Origin: Pleurodeles waltl
Lineage: Eukaryota; Chordata; Amphibia; Caudata; Salamandridae
DNA length: 64,000 nucleotides
Assembly: GCF_031143425.1 (NCBI RefSeq)
Contig: NC_090439.1
Span: 639,221,465 to 639,285,464 of the forward strand
Direction: 5' to 3'
Numbering within the stretch: the first letter of the stretch is position 1; every line of letters starts with the position of its first letter. Made by a program: the position numbers and the translations under genes. Below are positions 25,143-36,063 of this stretch, piece after piece. The notes under the pieces are model-generated. The model did not search any database. It saw only the letters and a list, made by a program, of their open reading frames with translations, and was not told the DNA's origin.

Positions 25143-25257
25143 GCACAGGCTCCCAGCCTGTCCCTGCGCCAATCCTGACGCTGCTCAGAGCAGTGTCAGG
25201 ATTGGCTTGGTGTGCCCTGGCTGGGCGCTTCCGGGCAGACTAGGAGCCTGTGCAGGC
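25143..25257. repeat. Fold-back palindrome
   Basis: The outer arms GCACAGGCTCCC (25143) and AGGAGCCTGTGC (to about 25257) bracket an inner near-perfect palindrome at about 25168-25206 with arms 'gccaatcctgacgctgctc' and 'gagcagtgtcaggattggc'. This is the structure of a small fold-back transposon or a collapsed inverted duplication. Confidence 0.75.
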
Positions 25258-25360
25258 TCTGTTCAGTCCAACAATCATGTTGCAGGGCTGGAGAGAGCCT
25301 ACAGCGCATGTGTGTTTGGCCGGCCCGTGATGCTCGTCACCCCCGTGGCCCCACCCCTTC

Positions 25361-25405
25361 CACCACAAAGGGATAATAAACCTAGTTTATTATCCCTTTG
25401 TGGTG
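25361..25405. repeat. 21-bp perfect inverted repeat
   Basis: CACCACAAAGGGATAATAAAC at 25361-25381 is exactly mirrored at 25385-25405, with a 3-nt centre. The symmetry makes frames on both strands read almost the same peptide, so neither the 25207-25596 (+) nor the 25299-25610 (-) frame is credible as a gene. Confidence 0.9.
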
Positions 25406-25409
25406 AAAG

Positions 25410-26464
25410 GTTTGCAGCTTCTGCTGCTGGTGGGGGGGCGACATCCCTCCACCCTAATGGAGAAGGCACCCTGATAAACACACACAAATCCGCATGCACA
25501 CTCTCTAATACCTTAATTCCAACAATGCATGATTCTTTCCTTTGCTGGTCAGAAACAGATGTGACAACAACATTGTACATTTTCCCACACATGTAGAACA
25601 CATTCATCAAAGTAGCAGCAGTGTGAGCTTCCTTCTCTTACTGAACAGATAGAGCTTGGACAGCAGCAGTGCAAGCATCCCCCCCTCACCAGAAAGGTAC
25701 AGCTTGGACAGCAGCAGTTCAGGCTTCCATTCCTCCAAGAATAGGTTCAGTTTGATTGGGCAAAAAGAGCGCAGTCTTCTCTCTCTCTGTAGAAATGCCC
25801 ATATTGGTAAGCTTTGCACCTTAGCAGAACATGAACAGCATGGCGGCAGAAAACAAAGCTTTGCTTTTTTGCAGATGGCAGCCGTAGTGCAGGCTTGCCT
25901 TCCTTCCACACTAGATACAGCACAATGGTAGCAGTGCGAGCTTCCATCACTGAAAGAGTTTTATTCATAATTTACACACCAGTAAGATGTAGGTTTCACG
26001 TCAGATTTCTGGAGCACAAGCACAGTCCTCTGAGATGAATATTGGTGGATGAGTGAGCAAATAAGCAGCGGTTGCCAGCAACTCCAGGCAGGTCTCAGTT
26101 CCTTACAGTCACTCTCTTTCACGCCTTCGGTTTTCACTCTCAGTGCGGTCAGTGATGGAACTACTTGCTGTCTCTGAGGCCCGATATCCCAGCTGTTACT
26201 CGTGTTGGTGTCAAATGCTCCAGTCTTGCTGCTTTATCTTCCCGAAGATCCCACTGCTGCCACTCCTGCACATTTGTCAATGAGCTTTAGATATTGCAGG
26301 CCGAGGTACTCGTTCTACCCTTATTTTCCTATTCATGGCGCAAGAGAGGCAGTGGGACTTTTAAAAGACAACATTTTTCATGGTGCGAGAAAAGGTTTTA
26401 TGCTGCCCTTTTGTTCATGTCCTTCATTGCCCTTACTGGTATCTGTATTAACCCTCTCGCTATA
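25410..26464. other. Unassigned, with weak short repeats
   Basis: Between about 25615 and 25950 variants of 'agcttggacagcagcagtgc' recur irregularly, perhaps a decayed minisatellite. The remainder has no recognisable gene. Confidence 0.4.
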
Positions 26465-26770
26465 GATATTCTTTTCTCTTCCTCTTTTTCTCCCTCTCAC
26501 TTCATCTGTACTTTACTCTTCCTCCATTTTTTCCTCTCCCCCCTTACCTTTATTATCACCAATTCATTTTCTGTAGTTTTACCTTCATTTCTCTTTCCAC
26601 CCTGTCCTCTATCAGTCGCACACTCTACGTTCACATCTGCCACTCTCTAGCACCCTTCTCCCTGACCTGCTCTCACATACTCTGTTACACTGCTCAACTT
26701 CCTTACTATCTACACTTCTTTGTCTCACTTTCCTTCTTTCTTGCTTCTCCATATCTTCTACTTGTCTCTC
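26465..26770. repeat. Polypyrimidine-rich tract
   Basis: About 300 bases made mostly of C and T on the plus strand (CTTCCTC-type runs). This low-complexity sequence explains the long plus-strand frame at 26294-26650. Confidence 0.8.
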
Positions 26771-27403
26771 TTTCTGCAGAACATAAGCTGGATAAAAAGA
26801 TCAATCCTAGTTGAATGCGCATTTTTTTCTACTCCCCCTAGCAATGGCATCACGTTTACTGCTTGTACAAATAAAACTGAATATCTATTCTTGCTTTCCC
26901 ACAAAATTGAAACTGCCTTCTTTTTTATCTCACACATCATACTTTGTTGATCACACTTTGGACCTGATTTAGATCTTGGCGGTGTTACTGCCAAGCAGCA
27001 TCAACAACACACTCGAGAAGACCATCAAGTGGACGGTGTTCTGCCCGCCGTATTTAGAATTTACAGCTCTGCAAACAGAGGACTGGTGATGGATTGCTGA
27101 CAGAGGGAGACGGCGGCAGGACTCAATGGACCTTGTACGATGGCAAGGGCTTTGGAATAGAGATAAGTGACACACAAACACACTGTTCCTCAGCCATATG
27201 TGCCCCCTACACTACACATTACACAACACACCTGTTGGACATGGCCCTCCTTAGGGGATTTCCCTGAAATGTTTTGCTTTTTCCTCCCAGTTTTTTTCTG
27301 ACTCTCTTTGCATGGCCTTAGGACTCTGGGCACTTTTCTCCTGTACTGCAGTGGGAAGGTGCGCGCTCCCTTCTTACTCATGCCAGGAAGGGGCGCTTAC
27401 GTG
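26771..27403. other. No gene recognised
   Basis: Near 26955 'ggacctgatttagatcttgg' looks like one terminus of a MITE family related to the one at 44.5 kb, but no opposite end is visible. Confidence 0.4.
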
Positions 27404-27440
27404 ATTGGTCGAGGTGCCGTACCCAGGAGTGCCCTATAAA
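27404..27440 (+). promoter_or_regulatory. Promoter-like CCAAT/TATA pair
   Basis: ATTGGT (inverted CCAAT box) at 27404 precedes TATAAA at 27435-27440 by about 30 bases in locally GC-rich sequence. No gene follows, so it may be the promoter of an undefined LTR or other element. Could be chance. Confidence 0.3.
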
Positions 27441-27884
27441 AAGGTACACCACATACCAGGGTCAGGTACAGGCCTGTCCACTAGTGGGGCGTTGCACTGA
27501 GTGTGTCACCCAGCAAAGCAGCCTGACCAACATGTAGGAGGCCTGAGAGTGCTTGCCTGTGGAGGTCCAGGTGCTCCTGCGCTCAGGGTGGCATCTCCCC
27601 CACCTTGGTCAACCCAGAGTAGGCCTTCTGCTACCCCTAGAGCACCCCGGGAGGGCGGAGCAGGTGGTAGGCAGAAGACAGGGCAGGTACACAAGGGTGT
27701 CCCATGCCCTGGTAGGGGAGAACCCCCATGTCGGTTTCCCTACCTAGAAGGTTGGCTCTTTACTGAGGTTTTGCTGATCCTCTTGGAGTGGCCGTAGTGA
27801 CCTGGATGCTTTCTCACTGTAAGTATAGTGTGAATGTGTATGCGCCCTTCCTACATATGTTAGAGGGTGGCGCCTACCATAATA

Positions 27885-28245
27885 TGCACACGTACACATT
27901 GGTGTTCCCATTTATATAGTGAGTCTGGCCCAGCTTGCCAGGAGGTGCACACTTGCACATTGGTGTTTTCATGTATATACTGAGTCTGGCATAGCTTACC
28001 AGTATGTGAGCACTTTCACAATAGTGGTTTCATACATACTGAGCCTGGCAGAGCTTGCCATCATGTACAGAGTTGTTCAATTATGTTTTCGTGTATATAT
28101 TGATCCTGGCACAGCTTGCCAGTATGTGCATCTTTGCACAGTGGTGTTTCCATATATATACTGAGTCTGGCACAGCTTGCCAGTATGTGCACACTTGCAC
28201 AGGGATGTTTCCATATATATACTGAGCCTGTGACAGCAGGCCTCT
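27885..28245 (+). repeat. 60-bp minisatellite, about 6 copies
   Basis: The core 'tgagtctggcacagcttgcc' with 'agtatgtgcacacttgcaca' and 'tccatatatatac' recurs near 27920, 27980, 28040, 28102, 28163 and 28223, with 5-20% differences between copies. Confidence 0.9.
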
Positions 28246-28589
28246 AGAGGCACACTTGCACCTTTGTGGTGTTCTTACAACTTGTGTCTCGCCTGCCCCG
28301 AACGCTTGTGTGTGCGCCTGGGCACATGTGCCCAGGGAGTGAAGATTACACATGTGTATTTTCACTACCATTGAGCGCTGCTTTGCCTATAGGTTAATAT
28401 GCAGGAAAGTTTACAATTAATCCTAGCTTCAATAGTGGATTGTAGTGGAGCAGCCTCATAATGTTTACAAACTCTTTCCAATGATAATGGTAGCATTGTT
28501 AGTAATGCCTTGGAAATGCCACTTATAAAAATGCTCCTAGAGGAATTGTTTAGATATAGTATATGTACATTTGATCCAGTCTTCAATTA
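28246..28589. other. No gene recognised
   Basis: Unassigned sequence after the minisatellite. Confidence 0.5.
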
Positions 28590-29937
28590 ATGAATAAGAC
28601 AAATCTGTACTGTTAAAATCCAATTTATTACTCAATAGGATTCAGGAAGTTCAAAAAACTTACAATAAATCCAACAAATGTCAATCTCATAAACAAAAAC
28701 ACTGTATATAACCCCCCTAGAACACAAGATTGAATCCTGACAGAAGATCCAGGAAGGGGTTATAACACTCCTCATGACACAGTCCTGCACAATAATTGCC
28801 TGGTTTTCAGTCCCAGTTCAAGCAATATCATGGACTTTCAATTCAGCTTGTCAATTGAGAAGGTAATGTTGATGGTTTGGCCTGTGGTGGCCGTCAGAGG
28901 TCCGTCAAACCATCATCAGGACTCAGTGTTGTTAAATAATACCTACACAAAAGGAAAATTAAGTATAAAACAGTATGTGCAATCTATCAAATCACACCAT
29001 GTATATCGCCTGTTGAACCCAAGATAACACCACAAACACAGGTGTGGATACTAGTATAAGCCACCACCCATATGACAAGGAAAGTAAAAAAAATCCTTTG
29101 AAAACATAGCAAATGTGCACCATAAACTACACTGTGTCAGGCTCCCAAACAGAATAGCTATATTCTGCTACTTACAACAGGTTACAAAAATACACTCTGT
29201 AGCAACACACAAGAGGACTCCAACCTACAAGCCCAAGTAAACAAATCCACAAAGATTAAAACATTAAAATTGCTTAACCGTCATAAACTCTAGAAAAACG
29301 TTGCCTCCATTGCAGCATACTCATACCTTCTAAATATGGGACCGCTAGCGTTTGTCTCCATCCGCATCTGCTCAACACATGCAAGTCAGAATCAAACATT
29401 GCTGGCCTTCTCGGTGAGTTTAAATAAGGAAGTGAAAGGTCATGTGACCATTTGAGTGATTATGTTGGCCATCCTAAACTGGTAAAAATGCTTAACTAAT
29501 ACCCAGAGTTTGGAGACTGCTGTCATTACAGTAGGAATACTGTTGTGGACCTCAGGAAGTTAATAAATAAAATATCCATCTAGGCCATCAGCTCAATCCA
29601 TTTTAGTAAGATACACACGCTGTCTGTCTCCCTATTGCAGAGCATTCAGGTATCACATGTCACATGACTAATGCAATAACTGTGGCGGCCATCTTTAAAT
29701 GTAATAATGGCCCATCTAAATGCTCTCCAATACTAAATCTACTTTCACTTCCCTGCTGTAGGTAGCCCCAGAGTCTAGCTTATCCATAGAAACAAAAAGA
29801 AAAGATTCACCCAACCAGTTATTCTCAGGGCATTATTACCTAGCAACCACAACAACCAACACAACTAAATGTCAGAAATGAATGTACAGGTAAAGGGACT
29901 CACAGACCTCATACTAACCATAAAAAAGAAAAGGACA
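28590..29937 (-). other. Possible Penelope-like element terminal region
   Basis: No coding frame. Read on minus, a CCTGATGATGGTTTG...CAAACCATCA hairpin lies at about 28867-28915 and the region ends in an A/T-rich tail near 28600. Penelope-like elements often carry hammerhead-derived CTGATGA hairpins in their terminal repeats, and Penelope coding sequence on the same strand lies beyond the two LTRs at 33.4-34.5 kb. The region may therefore be the element's 3' part, split off by LTR insertions. The ribozyme core (GAAA) is not intact. Speculative. Confidence 0.25.
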
Positions 29938-31489
29938 TGTTGGTGCGTCGGACCTTAATTAGTAAACTTAAAGGGGACGAGAATAGGTTGATGAACCTTT
30001 TGACTACGCTTATGATGTTCCCACCATATATCCCGTACATGCAGATCAATAATCAATAATTAATCATTAGCATCAATAATCAATAACATTAGTAATCAAT
30101 TGGAGTCAATAATTGTCACACACCATGACTTTCCAGTCATGAATAACCACACCTTTATGTAAAGTTAAAATATTTATTTCCCTATATTAACAATGCTAAT
30201 GTCACGTAGGTTAATCTCAAAATCAATTGATAAATATATAGGAACAACACTGGCTGGCTAAAATGACGAAAGGAATGCAAGCTAATCAAAGCTTGAGCTA
30301 CTACACATTCTAAGATAACAGTACAAATTAATAGCAAGAATATTAGCACAAACAATATCACATACATTTAATAAAAGACATCAAATGTTACACCATACAT
30401 TGAACTTCATTAGTGAGATCCCTAACTAATACCAGATTAGAATAGCATGTTTGGGCTTCATGCAAAACAATTTAGTAAACACTAATTTAGAAAAACATCT
30501 AACTATGGCTCTATCAAAATAGCGCAGATGGTACCTAGCAAACAACATCATAGTCAATATACCTATCCTCATTTTGGATCAGAAAGCTGTGACAGTCTTC
30601 ATCCTCAGGACATCAGTCTGGTCAGCAAGGCATCAGGATTCAGCATCAAAGTTCAGAAAAGGCAAAGTCTTTTAAGCAATAAATTTAAGCATGTATCTTC
30701 CCAAGACGGAAAATGGGCAAAACAAGAATGGGCAAATGCAAATGCGCATTGGCGTATTCTTCTCAGTACAGTCCGGCTAAGTTAGATTTTCTAAAACTAC
30801 TTCCCAAGTACCTATTGGTCAAGGGATCTCATGTTCAAACTTTGTCCAATAAATCTAAAACTTAAAATCTACATTTTTACTAGGTACATGGTTCACATAT
30901 CAATGATTAGCTCCTTTCATACCTTTCTTATCATCCAGCTCGTCAGGTAACAATATTGTTGCAGCTTATACGACACTCAGAGTCTCTATTGTATTCTCCT
31001 GGGAAAGTCAGTTTTACACACATTACATTTAACAATGTAGCTTTAGCTAGAACATCATCTCCTAGCAAGCAGTTCTCATGAGAAAGGCTTTTAGCTACTA
31101 GCACATTAATTAGGTCAGCACAGTGGAAAATCACAATTAAATTCTCTAAACTGACATTTTTTATTAAACGCCCAAGAAAATGCAGCTTGACAGGAGGTCG
31201 TGCAGCTAGGCCAAGACCTCCGCTAAGTTAAGGCCTATGATTAATAAAGCTAATACATAATGCACAACCCTAAATATGACATTTTACTAAATTAATCAAA
31301 GAAAGCGCAACATTTCATAATAATAAGCCATTAAAAAGTACACTTTGTAAATATTGGTGGCCACTCAAGTGGTCACACTTTCAAATGCATGCATTATTTT
31401 TCCCTAAGTTAATACAATTTCTACACAAATTCAACACTCAGAATACATGAATATTTATTAAAAATGTCATCAAAAACTCAGTGTTAACA
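29938..31489 (-). mobile_element. Solitary LTR of the long retroviral LTR family (copy at 30 kb)
   Basis: Read on minus, it runs from TGTTAAC at 31489 to CCAACA at 29938, 1552 bp, with TG...CA ends. It shares with the proviral LTR the 'tgctaggtacc' splice-like site (plus, near 30530), a region matching 'catgaagccc', the small hydrophobic ORF, an AAATAAA after its stop and 'ggtgtggttattcatgactg'. The flanks (GACA and GACG) give no clean target duplication. It faces the LTR at 31842 head to head across 352 bp. Confidence 0.75.
30182..30367 (-). CDS. LTR-encoded small hydrophobic protein (61 aa)
   Basis: Intact ATG-to-TAG frame within the LTR. It aligns without gaps to the protein at 51271-51456 and to the 18706 copy. 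Shared positions include the MY start, an LxIC block, an acidic Glu near residue 21, FR, Q, FxYxY, LR and the end LALLI. Two hydrophobic segments surround a short polar turn. The last codons (TTA GCA TTG TTA ATA) differ from those of the 18.7-kb copy at silent sites. The stop is followed at once by 'ggaaataaa', a poly(A) signal. Function unknown; membrane insertion is inferred from hydrophobicity. Confidence 0.6.
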   Translation of the reverse strand: MYVILFVLIFLLLICTVILECVVAQALISLHSFRHFSQPVLFLYIYQLILRLTYVTLALLI

Positions 31490-31841
31490 GACGCAGTAGG
31501 AAACCCTGAAAGGGACCATACCCTCTCTAGTAAAACTGCTAGATATTAATTCAGTGTCTGCAATTGCAGGCACAGAACCATAAAAGGAGGTTATGAAGCA
31601 TAACCCTATATGTGGAATACATCACATTAACTGTTCCATTCAAGATAGTCTATCTACGACGTTGCCAGTATTTGCCATTCCACCTGGATATTCAGACCCT
31701 TTTTAATTGTATCTGCAAGCCAAATCCATTGGTTTTTCTTTAATGGTCAACAGGTGGTCCACATTTACATGTGTTTTTGAGGGTTTTATATTATCAAGTA
31801 CAAACCGGTGTATATCGTTGGGGGCACGTTTCATAATATTG
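31490..31841. other. Spacer between two opposed LTRs
   Basis: 352 bp with no retroviral coding sequence, so the pair is not the ends of one deleted provirus in the usual direct orientation. No element recognised. Confidence 0.5.
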
Positions 31842-33355
31842 TGTTGAAGCAGATATGCTACTTAGAAATTATTAATGAATGTTTACGTGTTTTTGAATAA
31901 AAAGTTAATAGACGAATTAATTGTAGAAAAATGAATGTGTACGTTTGAAAATGTGCATATGGAATGGCAGACAACTTATACGAACTTGTACTAAAATGAT
32001 AAAAAATGCATAAAACATTGAAAATGAACAAAAATAATGTAGTAGTATGTCATATTAAGATGTATAACCTATGTTTTGCATTATATTGTAGAGTTAACTT
32101 AGCCGAAGTTGTGGCCTAATTGCCAGGCCTCATGCAGAAGCTGAATTTCTAGCGCACTGCAGAGAAGCTGGTGTGTTGAACTGTCCTTGAACTGCCTATG
32201 TTAATAAAATCTGCTTAGCTAGAATTTTCTGCAATGTACCAATGAACAGGAGATGAGGGACTACGAGATGTAACAACTTTGGTGTAAGACAGACTCGATG
32301 TACTTTCCCAGGACTTGAACAATGGAAGCACTGACTAGAGAAGAAGATGCAACATTTTCGATACCTGATAAGCCGGATGATGAGGACATCGTACAGTGAA
32401 CCAATCAATGAACTGAGAATGGTGAAATATTAGAATTCATAGATTTGTAAAAATAATATTATTGGTTAGGGTAATAACTTGTGATTGACTGACCGATTAG
32501 GAATTAGGGGGATGGACTGGAAAACCTTAATAAAAAGTCATGACAAGGGGCAAAAACTTCAGATGAGATGCGATGATCAGGTGTGAGGGGTGGAATGCTG
32601 ATGCCAGAAGATGCGATTCGAGATTCTGTCATTGGGCTCATGCGCTTGAGAGCCTGATGCGTTGCTGATCGATTGGTGACCTGAAGACAAAGACTGACTT
32701 TGTTGCTGATCCATTCTGTAGATAGGGAGCCATGACAATGTGACTGTTAACTTTTTGTGCCTTTTCTTTCTAGGTACCTACTGCGCTGTTTGAATACGTT
32801 TTTCTTTTAGCTATATGTTTTCTAAATTTGTGTTTCTAAATTATTTTCACATGAAGTCCCACATGCTAATGCTAATCTGGGTTAGATAAGGTTCCTTTGG
32901 GTGACGCTGACAGTGACAAATGATTGACAAACTGATTGCTGAACTCTGCTATTAATACTGTTATATTCATCTTTTGATTGCTTATGCTGAAGCATTAGAG
33001 CATATGTTTTCTCAGGTTCTGATTAGATTATGTATTGGTAGTCATTAATGACCTAATTCTGAGCTGATTGAATAAAGTTTGGATTAACCTCATGATTTAG
33101 TATTGTAACTAATAGGGAAATAAAATTGATAAAACGCATAATTGAGTTGTGGTTATTCACAAAATGCTGATATTTTGTCTCATGCTTAATGATTCTCTTA
33201 GTGGTTATTGATTGATCACATTGATAATTGATGTTCATCGACTACTACATAGCTAGGATCCTCTATGCAATCCAAAAAGTTAATTGGCCTATACGCATCC
33301 CCTTGTAAGTTTATTTACTAAGGACCAGGTGCGCTAGTAATTGTAATGTTCAACC
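31842..33355 (+). mobile_element. Solitary LTR of the long retroviral LTR family (copy at 32 kb)
   Basis: It starts TGTTGAAGCAGATATG and is closest to the 22-kb copy. Landmarks: 'tttctttctaggtaccta' near 32766, 'gctaatctgg' near 32873, AAATAAA near 33118 and 'tgtggttattcac' near 33150. The region matching the small ORF has accumulated several stops (for example after a LEHMFSQVLIRL-like stretch), so this copy no longer encodes it. The 3' end is uncertain by about 20 bp and abuts the Penelope-like fragment. Confidence 0.7.
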
Positions 33356-33361
33356 AGAGGG

Positions 33362-34465
33362 GCATTCACAACATTACACCGTATTCGTAATTGATGTTGA
33401 ATACCTCCTGAGTTGTTTTACCAATGTTAACAAAGAACATGAGCATTGGTACAATAAATAAAACATTTTTTACAACCACATTAGAAAAATGTTTCAGCTG
33501 CCACGGTCTCTCATTTAGACAACATACAGTTTTAGTGAAAGCACATGCACTGCAGTTACCACACGGGTAATGTCCAATCATTGATGTTAGCCCCCAGATG
33601 TTACTCAGTGTGCATGGTTCTGGTTCATTGTAGGCCTTCACTAGATTGTCCCTCATGTTTTTTTCCCTTTTTGAAGGCAATTAATGGTTTCTCAAGTGGA
33701 ATATCAAGAGAGGCTAATAAATGCAATTTTTTAAAATAATCTTTTTAATTCCAGTTGACTCTGAACCAAAAGTTGTAACACAAGTCATACGACAGTGAAC
33801 AGCTTTCTCTTTGACTTGGAGTAAGGCTTGTCGATTGAAATACCAGGCATGTTTCAGGGATCTTTTAACCAGTCTATATTGATAGCCTCTTCTAATCAAT
33901 TTGGACATTTTAGTCTTGGCTTCCAAAAAATACTCGTCTTTCTTGGTGAAATTAATCCTGAAGAATTGCCCAAACTGTAAAATTGTCCCTTAAATTTCTA
34001 GGATGATGGCTATCATATCTCAGAAGAGTATTTCTGGCAGTGGGTTTATTATATAGGCCTACATACAGCTCACTCTCATCAATTGAACATTTTAAATCTA
34101 AAAAATAAATAGAATGGGTATCATACTTCAGGGTAAATTTTAACCTTGTATTTTTATTATTAATCCATTTGTGAAACTGCAGTAAGTCACTTATTGGACC
34201 ATGACAAATAAAGAAGGTGTCATCTATATACAGAGCCATTTTGTGATGTAACTGCCATAAGGATTGCCCTCCTTATAGATGGTATACTCTTCAAAAGTGG
34301 CCACATATAGATTTACAATATCAGGAGCAAAAATAGCTCCCATTGCTACTCCCTTTATTTGTGCAAAGAACTCATCATTGAATTGGAAGTAATAGCTTTC
34401 CAGTGCAATCAGAGCACAACTTGTGATAAAATCATTGGGGACCCTATGAGGTCTTGGTCTAGAGT
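33362..34465 (-). pseudogene. Penelope-like element: reverse transcriptase and GIY-YIG linker, fragment
   Basis: On the minus strand the pieces read in order through the C-terminal half of a Penelope-type RT: GVAMGAIFAP near 34330, the catalytic YIDD at 34219-34230, an FLDLK and LYNKPTARN block, and RRGYQYRLV near 33890. A cysteine-rich linker (PCGNCSAC near 33560) and IGKTTQ, the start of the GIY-YIG endonuclease, follow. Such elements prime reverse transcription at a nicked target. Frames change near 34240 and again between 33950 and 33680, and the GIY-YIG domain is cut off where the 32-kb LTR ends. The N-terminal half of the RT is missing. The copy is dead. Confidence 0.85.
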
Positions 34466-34537
34466 CAAGAATGGTGCTATTTTTGCTCCTGATATTATAA
34501 ATTATAAATAATTATCTAAATGTGGCCACTTTTGAAG
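34466..34537 (+). repeat. Inverted copy of part of the Penelope-like element
   Basis: Plus-strand 'ggtgctatttttgctcctga' to 'gtggccacttttgaagag' is the reverse complement of about 34280-34345 in the adjacent minus-strand fragment, with small differences. The element therefore turns back on itself at 34465. Inverted and 5'-truncated junctions are a known habit of Penelope-like insertions. Confidence 0.8.
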
Positions 34538-35369
34538 AGTGAACAGCGTGTGTCCCAAAAGCAACCCTCCTTGTGCTTTGCAGACCGGGGCCCACGCCGG
34601 AAGTCCGGTGTGGAGACCCCTAAGTGAACTTCCCGAGTGCAGTCAAACCTCCAATTCTCAACTGTGCCTGATCAGCCATTCTTTCTTTCTTCCCCTCCTT
34701 TGCCCTGGGATCCTGAATAAGTGTAATCTCTGGCTGCGAGTGGCCTAGTATCCGGGGAAAGGTTACTACATCTCTAGCTATTGGGGGTTGGAATTGGTTG
34801 GAGGGTGGAGGAAGGTTTGGGTCCAAGAGGGGTCTGTAAACTCATTGACAACTCACCTGCCAAATGTCAGAGTCCCGCATTAGGGTGCTGGAAGCGAATG
34901 TGTGTGAGTGCATGTACACTAGCCTGCTTGATATCTGTGGCACCGAGTAGCACTGCAGAGTGAGTGTGTGGGAGTGATTGCCTGGGTTTGACTACAATGC
35001 ACACAGGGGTGCTATACACATTGTTTACTATTGTGGTTGACATTGAAGTTTACCTGTGCTGCCTAGGCCTCACAGCTATTTTAGAAGTGTTGAGATTCTC
35101 TGTATGTACACACTGCTGCTATCGTTGGGAGTGGGGATGCATCTTATAACTGTTTGATATGGAGTTGGGATGATCACTGGGGTGGGTCTAGTGCTGCCAA
35201 CGTGGTTGCACCACATGAGGGTGCTGGGAGGGAAAGTATTATTTTTTTCTCATGTTTACATACCTGTACTGTGCTTTTGTAAAAAAAATCTGACTTGCAT
35301 TAACTGATTCTAATATCTTTTTGCAACAAATAATTAACCGCTTTTTTGATGTGATACATTTTGCACTAG
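34538..35369. other. No gene recognised
   Basis: Unassigned sequence. The last few hundred bases may belong to the older LTR that the LTR at 35375 interrupts. Confidence 0.45.
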
Positions 35370-35692
35370 AAATTTGTTAGACCTGACAGCCTTTTTAGGG
35401 TGGTCACCCCTAACTTTTTGCCTGCCTCCCTCCACTTTTTAGATACTTTTTTTGCTGGTTTTACGACTCTGCACACTTTACCACTGCTAACCAGTGCTAA
35501 AGTGCATATGCTCTCTCCCTTTAAACACAGTAACATTGGATCATACCCAATTGGACTATTTAATTTACTTATAAGTCCCTAGTAGAGTGCATTGTATGTG
35601 CCCAGGGCCTGTAGATTAAATGCTACTAGTGGGTCTGCAGCACTGATTGTGCCACCCACTTCAGTAGCCCCTTAACCTTGTCTCAGGCCTGT

Positions 35693-36063
35693 AAAACTGT
35701 AAAAAACTGTAAACTTTGCACTTGTATAGCGCACTACTCACCCGTTAGGGTCTCAAGGCGCTGTACTCATACCACTATGGAACCCCTCCTGGCTTTTCCC
35801 TGTGAGGTGCCCACTCCTGGGCACCCCCAGGGTGAAGCCAGGCATCTAAGCGCTGTTGGGGCCATTATGGAGATTAAGCAAGCTAGTGCCCAGAGTTGCA
35901 GAGTGGGACCCATTAATTAGATTAGGCACTGAGGCGAGAATTATCTGGTCCAAGGGAATTGAGCCCAAGACCTGCCGAAGCGGAACTTGAACCCTGGTCT
36001 TGAGCCAGATCTCTGCTTCCGGGTCTGCCACTCTAACCATTGTGCCACACTTCTCCACATGGC
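35693..36063 (-). mobile_element. tRNA-type SINE with LINE-matching tail
   Basis: Read on minus: a pol III A box TGGCACAATGG (36047-36037), a B box GGTTCAAGTTC (35993-35983), a central body, then 'cagcgccttgagaccctaac' and 'gtgcgctatacaag' as 3' tail, ending in TTTACAG repeats. AGGCCTGT flanks both ends (35685-35692 and 36065-36072). The tail matches the 3' end of the LINE at 1183-1240. The paralogous LTR at 38.08 kb lacks the insertion, which provides an empty site. RNA polymerase III transcription and LINE-driven mobility are inferred from these features. Confidence 0.8.

Noticed and set aside
25207..25610. Two overlapping 100+ codon frames on opposite strands
   Set aside because: Both read nearly the same peptide because they span a 21-bp palindrome; not genes.
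26294..26650. 118-codon plus-strand frame rich in Ser, Phe and Leu
   Set aside because: Lies in a polypyrimidine tract; low complexity explains the open frame.
26955..27060. Possible MITE starting 'ggacctgatttagatcttgg'
   Set aside because: Only one terminus is seen; no inverted partner or target duplication could be found.
27501..27797. 98-codon plus-strand frame after the CCAAT/TATA pair
   Set aside because: The opposite strand is open too (27506-27694), the composition is Pro/Gly-rich from GC-rich DNA, and no motif or splice signal supports a gene.
31490..31841. Internal provirus region between the 30-kb and 32-kb LTRs
   Set aside because: The LTRs are in opposite orientation and of different subfamilies, and the spacer has no retroviral coding sequence.
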